Positions 33,942 through 36,320 of a stretch of 36,320 nt of DNA are shown here, piece by piece. Every line of letters begins with the position of its first letter. Positions within the stretch are counted from its first letter, which is position 1. The notes under the pieces are model-generated. The model ran no database searches, was not told the origin of the DNA, and saw only the letters and a program-made list of their open reading frames with translations. Made by a program: the position numbers and the translations under genes. The stretch comes from Deltaproteobacteria bacterium (GTDB lineage Bacteria > Desulfobacterota > Binatia > Binatales > Binataceae): positions 70,056 to 106,375 of the forward strand of contig PLDK01000025.1 in assembly GCA_003135135.1 (NCBI GenBank), given 5' to 3'.

Positions 33942-34847
33942 CTAATCAGCCGACCCGCGCCGGGTAAATGGTTCCTCGCCAAGTAGATTCTCGAAGGAAG
34001 GTGTCATAACTTCCCAACACTTTTCACATCGCCATTCACCCGATACCCTTTCCGCAAGCTGCATTGTTGGATGACACTTGGGGCAGCACATATATAGAGG
34101 TTTCTTGATCTCCTCCATCAGTGCCTTGGCCCGATCCGTGAGCGGTGGTGGCACCTTTTTATGGGATCGATCCAGCTGCGGAGTTGCGACGCCGCCTTTC
34201 ACCTCGGCGCGAGATATGGGATCGTTCTCGGGCTTAATTCTCACGGGACGCCAAGGACGGCGTGGCCGATCTTCATCATCTTCGGGATCGTTTTCCTGAT
34301 GTACTGGATCATTTGCGGGATCATTTCGCGGGACAATGGGATCGTTTACGGGATCGTTTACGGGATCGCTTTGAAATGATCCCTTCCTTCCTAAGAAGGA
34401 AGAAGGGATCAAACCGCTTTCTGCGGGTTTGAATCCCATACCAGACAAGTAGGAAGGATCAGAATCCAGACAGCCCGAACCGCTACCGCTAGGTTCAGGG
34501 CTCATCTCAGAAGGTGCACCTTGTGATGCTTCCTTGTCGAGTCCAACTAGTTGCCAAGTTGGCGCAAGTTCTTTCTTGAAGTTCCCGTCCTTGATTTTCT
34601 TTACCAGCCGCATCTCTTGCAACTTTGCCGTCAGCCGCTTGCAACTGCCGCTCGATGTCCCGGTCTCCCGGTTTACTTGCGACATGGCGAGCCCGAAGTT
34701 GCCGTCCGCGCCCGCGTGCTCGACATAGGTCTCGACGAACACGCGCAGGATCGCGATCATCTTGTCGGCTTCCCGCCGTTGCAACCGCGCCTCGCCGATC
34801 ACCCCCACGGCGGTGTCGAGCCAACTCTGTATTTGTTCTGCTTCCAT
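33942..34847 (-). CDS. island protein with winged-helix-like N-terminus, NDP repeats and C-terminal zinc ribbon
   Basis: A 301-residue protein. Residues about 10-100 look like a helix-turn-helix or winged-helix unit (MSQVNRETGTSSGSCKRLTA, then KLQEMRLVKKI). A low-complexity middle has about six NDP[VIA]-type repeats, and the C-terminus has CCPKCHP and WRCEKCW, a four-Cys zinc ribbon. Start ATG at 34847. It follows the AlpA-type regulator gene by 70 bases on the same strand. The place and architecture recall replication-initiation or primase-helper proteins of small elements, but no replication motif is seen; function open. Confidence 0.7.
   Translation of the reverse strand: MEAEQIQSWLDTAVGVIGEARLQRREADKMIAILRVFVETYVEHAGADGNFGLAMSQVNRETGTSSGSCKRLTAKLQEMRLVKKIKDGNFKKELAPTWQLVGLDKEASQGAPSEMSPEPSGSGSGCLDSDPSYLSGMGFKPAESGLIPSSFLGRKGSFQSDPVNDPVNDPIVPRNDPANDPVHQENDPEDDEDRPRRPWRPVRIKPENDPISRAEVKGGVATPQLDRSHKKVPPPLTDRAKALMEEIKKPLYMCCPKCHPTMQLAERVSGEWRCEKCWEVMTPSFENLLGEEPFTRRGSAD
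34338..34373. repeat. 12-base tandem repeats in the 301-residue gene
   Basis: GGGATCGTTTAC recurs at 34338, 34350 and, with one change, at 34362; more diverged copies of GGGATC or GGATCATTT lie to the left as far as about 34222. They encode the NDP repeats. Confidence 0.75.
34378..34410. repeat. strong hairpin inside the 301-residue gene
   Basis: GATCCCTTC and GAAGGGATC arms, extended by TTCCT/AGGAA across a one-base bulge, leave a four-base loop (34393-34396). It borders the tandem repeats within the coding region. Confidence 0.6.
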
Positions 34848-34917
34848 CTGATCCGTCTCCTTTCCACCGATCTTATAGGGTCATCTAACGGGCTCGAAGA
34901 TCATCATCATGGTCTAG

Positions 34918-35172
34918 TTAGCTGCTGTTCTCGGCTTCGGAGTTCCGGTTCGCGGCCAGCTCGCGGCTCTTACCGGCTGAACGCTCGATCAGGGCGATAA
35001 TGTCGGATGCCCGCCAGCAAGTTGTTCGTGGCCCGAGCTTGACGGACTGAGGGAAGCGACCGGACTTCACGCCTGCCCACCAACTTGAGGGCGACACCGG
35101 CACGATTTTCAGCACCTCGGGTAAGCGCAAAAGCGCGATTGAGTCCAAGGAAGTGTGGTCGCGCTGATTCAC
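34918..35172 (-). CDS. AlpA-family phage/island transcriptional regulator
   Basis: An 84-residue helix-turn-helix protein. SIALLRLPEVLKIVPVSPSS, then WWAGVKSGRFPQSVKLGPRTTCWRASDI, is the AlpA signature. AlpA proteins activate excision (excisionase-like) or regulate integrase in P4-type elements, in line with the integrase at the right edge. The GTG start at 35172 has TATAAT (35180-35175) only two bases ahead; if that is its -10, the transcript would begin inside the gene, so either the promoter or the start is elsewhere. Confidence 0.85.
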   Translation of the reverse strand: MNQRDHTSLDSIALLRLPEVLKIVPVSPSSWWAGVKSGRFPQSVKLGPRTTCWRASDIIALIERSAGKSRELAANRNSEAENSS

Positions 35173-35271
35173 ATATTATAGTGTACGTAATTTCGAAATC
35201 TCGACAAGCTGACGGGTTTGAAGATGATTCCTGCTTACGTTCTGACTTTATTGATATTCTACTGACGGGTT
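35173..35271. promoter_or_regulatory. divergent promoter region with direct repeats
   Basis: An AT-rich gap between the AlpA-type gene and a rightward gene. CTGACGGGTT occurs twice (35209-35218 and 35262-35271), 53 bases apart, and TTCGAA and TACGTA palindromes are nearby. These may be regulator or integrase-accessory sites. Confidence 0.4.
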
Positions 35272-35883
35272 ATGCCTGGACGTTCAAATTTCATCATTCC
35301 CTTCGTCGCGATCCGAAACCTAGCCAGGGCGGGAAGATTCGGTCCCGACTGCGAAAGCGAGATCGAAAACTTGGTGGACGTGATTTTTTCTGCGATGATC
35401 GGCAAAGGGCCGAGCGCAGGAGGCGGAGATCGGTCACCTCGGCCTGATGCACCAGCGGAGCCCGATCCCACTGTCCGGTCGGTCGCGCACGCCCTCAGTC
35501 GATTCGGCCCGTTCGTTGCCAGGGTGATCGAGTCTGCGGTTGAGAAGGAGCGGCAGGTTTCTCCCCCGCGTGGTGCACCCGACGAGATCTCGGATGACCT
35601 CGGTGATGTGGTTTCGCAGATATTGCCATCAGATCGCGGTCGGTGGAACCGCGATCCTCTCGATGTCCTGTGCGATCTTCAGGAACGGTTGATCGAGACT
35701 ATTAAGGTCACAGACATCGACCGCCTCAGGTTTTGCCCGGCTTGCCACAAAATGTATTACGCTCATCACAAGTTGATGCAGGCTTGCTGTTCGAAGCACT
35801 CGCACCGAGTCCGGCAGCACAACTATTACAGAAGACTCCATGGCCCTAAGCGGGCCCGGCCGAGGCGATCTCGGACGAGGTAG
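35272..35883 (+). CDS. hypothetical protein with C-terminal CGNR-like zinc finger
   Basis: A 203-residue protein. The C-terminal region has RFCPACHKMYYAHHK, then CCSKHSHRVRQHNYYRR, resembling the CGNR zinc finger but with His in place of the last Cys. A basic tail (PKRARPRRSRTR) follows. The N-terminal two thirds are not recognised and contain a Pro/Asp linker near residue 55. Start ATG at 35272. Its end overlaps the integrase gene end by 38 bases on the opposite strand. Probably DNA- or RNA-binding. Confidence 0.65.
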   Translation: MPGRSNFIIPFVAIRNLARAGRFGPDCESEIENLVDVIFSAMIGKGPSAGGGDRSPRPDAPAEPDPTVRSVAHALSRFGPFVARVIESAVEKERQVSPPRGAPDEISDDLGDVVSQILPSDRGRWNRDPLDVLCDLQERLIETIKVTDIDRLRFCPACHKMYYAHHKLMQACCSKHSHRVRQHNYYRRLHGPKRARPRRSRTR

Positions 35884-36320
35884 CCACGCTGGCCGTCAAC
35901 TGCTCAAGATAATCCGCCCATGCCTGCATCATGCGCCGGCGCTCCGCCAGATACTCCGCTCGGTTGTACGCGTCTCGCACTCCATCACGCTCCGCGTGCG
36001 CAAGCTGGCGCTCGATCGCGTCGGCGGACCATCCCAATTCATTGAGCAATGTAGACGCCATCGTGCGGAACCCGTGCCCGGTCATCTGGTCCCGCTCGTA
36101 GCCCATCCGCCTCAGAGCCGCCAACACGGCATTTTCGCTCATCGCTCTGCCGGTGGTTCGAACGCTTGGGAAAACATAGCGGGCGGCTCCGGTCAGATGA
36201 TGCAACTCGCGCAGGATCTCGACTGCTTGTCGCGAGAGCGGAACAAGATGTTCAGTGCGCATCTTCATGCGTTCAGCCGAGATGCGCCACATCGCGCTGT
36301 CCAGATCAAACTCGCTCCAT
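35846..36320 (-). CDS. P4-type tyrosine integrase, partial (5' end beyond the window)
   Basis: The C-terminal 157 residues of a site-specific recombinase; the frame is still open at the window edge (WSEFDLDSAMWRIS, then AERMKMRTEHLVPLS). Catalytic-domain marks: GHGFRTMASTLLNELGW (His-x-x-Arg), ERQLAHAERDGVR (second His) and AYNRAEYL with the Tyr nucleophile. The first catalytic Arg lies outside. This form is typical of P4/CP4-57-like integrases that use the 3' ends of tRNA or tmRNA genes. It points leftward, in line with an attachment site just beyond the right edge. Confidence 0.92.
   Translation of the reverse strand, partial: WSEFDLDSAMWRISAERMKMRTEHLVPLSRQAVEILRELHHLTGAARYVFPSVRTTGRAMSENAVLAALRRMGYERDQMTGHGFRTMASTLLNELGWSADAIERQLAHAERDGVRDAYNRAEYLAERRRMMQAWADYLEQLTASVATSSEIASAGPA

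Larger units (their letters stand above)
31653..36320. mobile_element. distal part of an integrative island (right end outside the window)
   Basis: Bounded on the left by the ssrA-like 3' remnant and carrying, at the right, a P4-type integrase running leftward, an AlpA-type regulator and hypothetical genes. On the minus strand the order would be ssrA (beyond 36320), integrase, regulator, cargo, remnant, which is the standard layout. The base composition is visibly more AT-rich between about 31.7 and 35.3 kb than in the neighbouring genes. The cargo contains no recognised resistance or restriction gene. Confidence 0.65.

Noticed and set aside
34338-34373. CRISPR array
   Set aside because: Units are 12 bases, contiguous and in frame with a coding sequence; no spacers and no cas genes anywhere in the window.

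Overview
The window is GC-rich chromosomal DNA from a Gram-negative bacterium (OprP-type outer-membrane porin, periplasmic binding protein, several Sec/Tat-type signal peptides). The gene set (F420-type LLM oxidoreductase, P450 with its own 3Fe-4S ferredoxin, aerobic CO-dehydrogenase-like flavo-molybdoenzyme, APH/acyl-CoA dehydrogenase pair, crotonase) fits a metabolically versatile soil or aquatic lineage, for example a deltaproteobacterial or Binatota-like group. That placement is inference from gene content only.

Layout, left to right. 59-439: an HNH-like remnant. 728-4810 (minus): a three-subunit molybdenum hydroxylase operon (FAD, 2x[2Fe-2S] and Mo subunits) with a MoaD/ThiS-like gene at its end. 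5054-7360 (minus): an APH-type kinase and an acyl-CoA dehydrogenase, the unfused equivalent of ACAD10/11. 7543-8259 (plus): a two-domain VOC protein facing a DEAD-box helicase across a perfect hairpin. 9745-11094 (minus): crotonase and GNAT. 11149-18120 (minus): a sulfur block running Rrf2 regulator, YezD, porin, sulfate-binding protein, CysT, CysW, CysA, exported MsrB. 18235-21178 (minus): LLM oxidoreductase and S9 peptidase. 21374-23603 (plus): ferredoxin, P450, pirin. 23626-25293 (minus): HAD hydrolase with a structured leader, and a response regulator with a pseudo-receiver. 25539-27307 (plus): a 40-residue membrane peptide coupled to an ion channel, then a secreted coiled-coil protein broken by a frameshift. 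27396-28229 (minus): Ni/Co transporter. 28368-31627 (plus): small membrane protein, membrane-anchored sulfatase-fold enzyme and sulfotransferase, tightly packed.

From about 31653 to the right edge the character changes: AT-richer, mostly hypothetical genes, AlpA-type regulator, DUF5681-like protein, zinc-finger protein and a P4-type tyrosine integrase cut by the window end. A short sequence at 31653-31675 reads, on the minus strand, like the 3' end of a tmRNA (ssrA) gene ending in CCA. Its orientation matches the integrase, so I read 31653 onward as the distal end of an island integrated in ssrA, with intact ssrA expected beyond the right edge. This small island, with a repeat-bearing 301-residue protein I cannot assign, is the most likely place for undescribed biology. 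The sulfate import block and the sulfotransferase cluster may be linked through PAPS supply, but that is inference.
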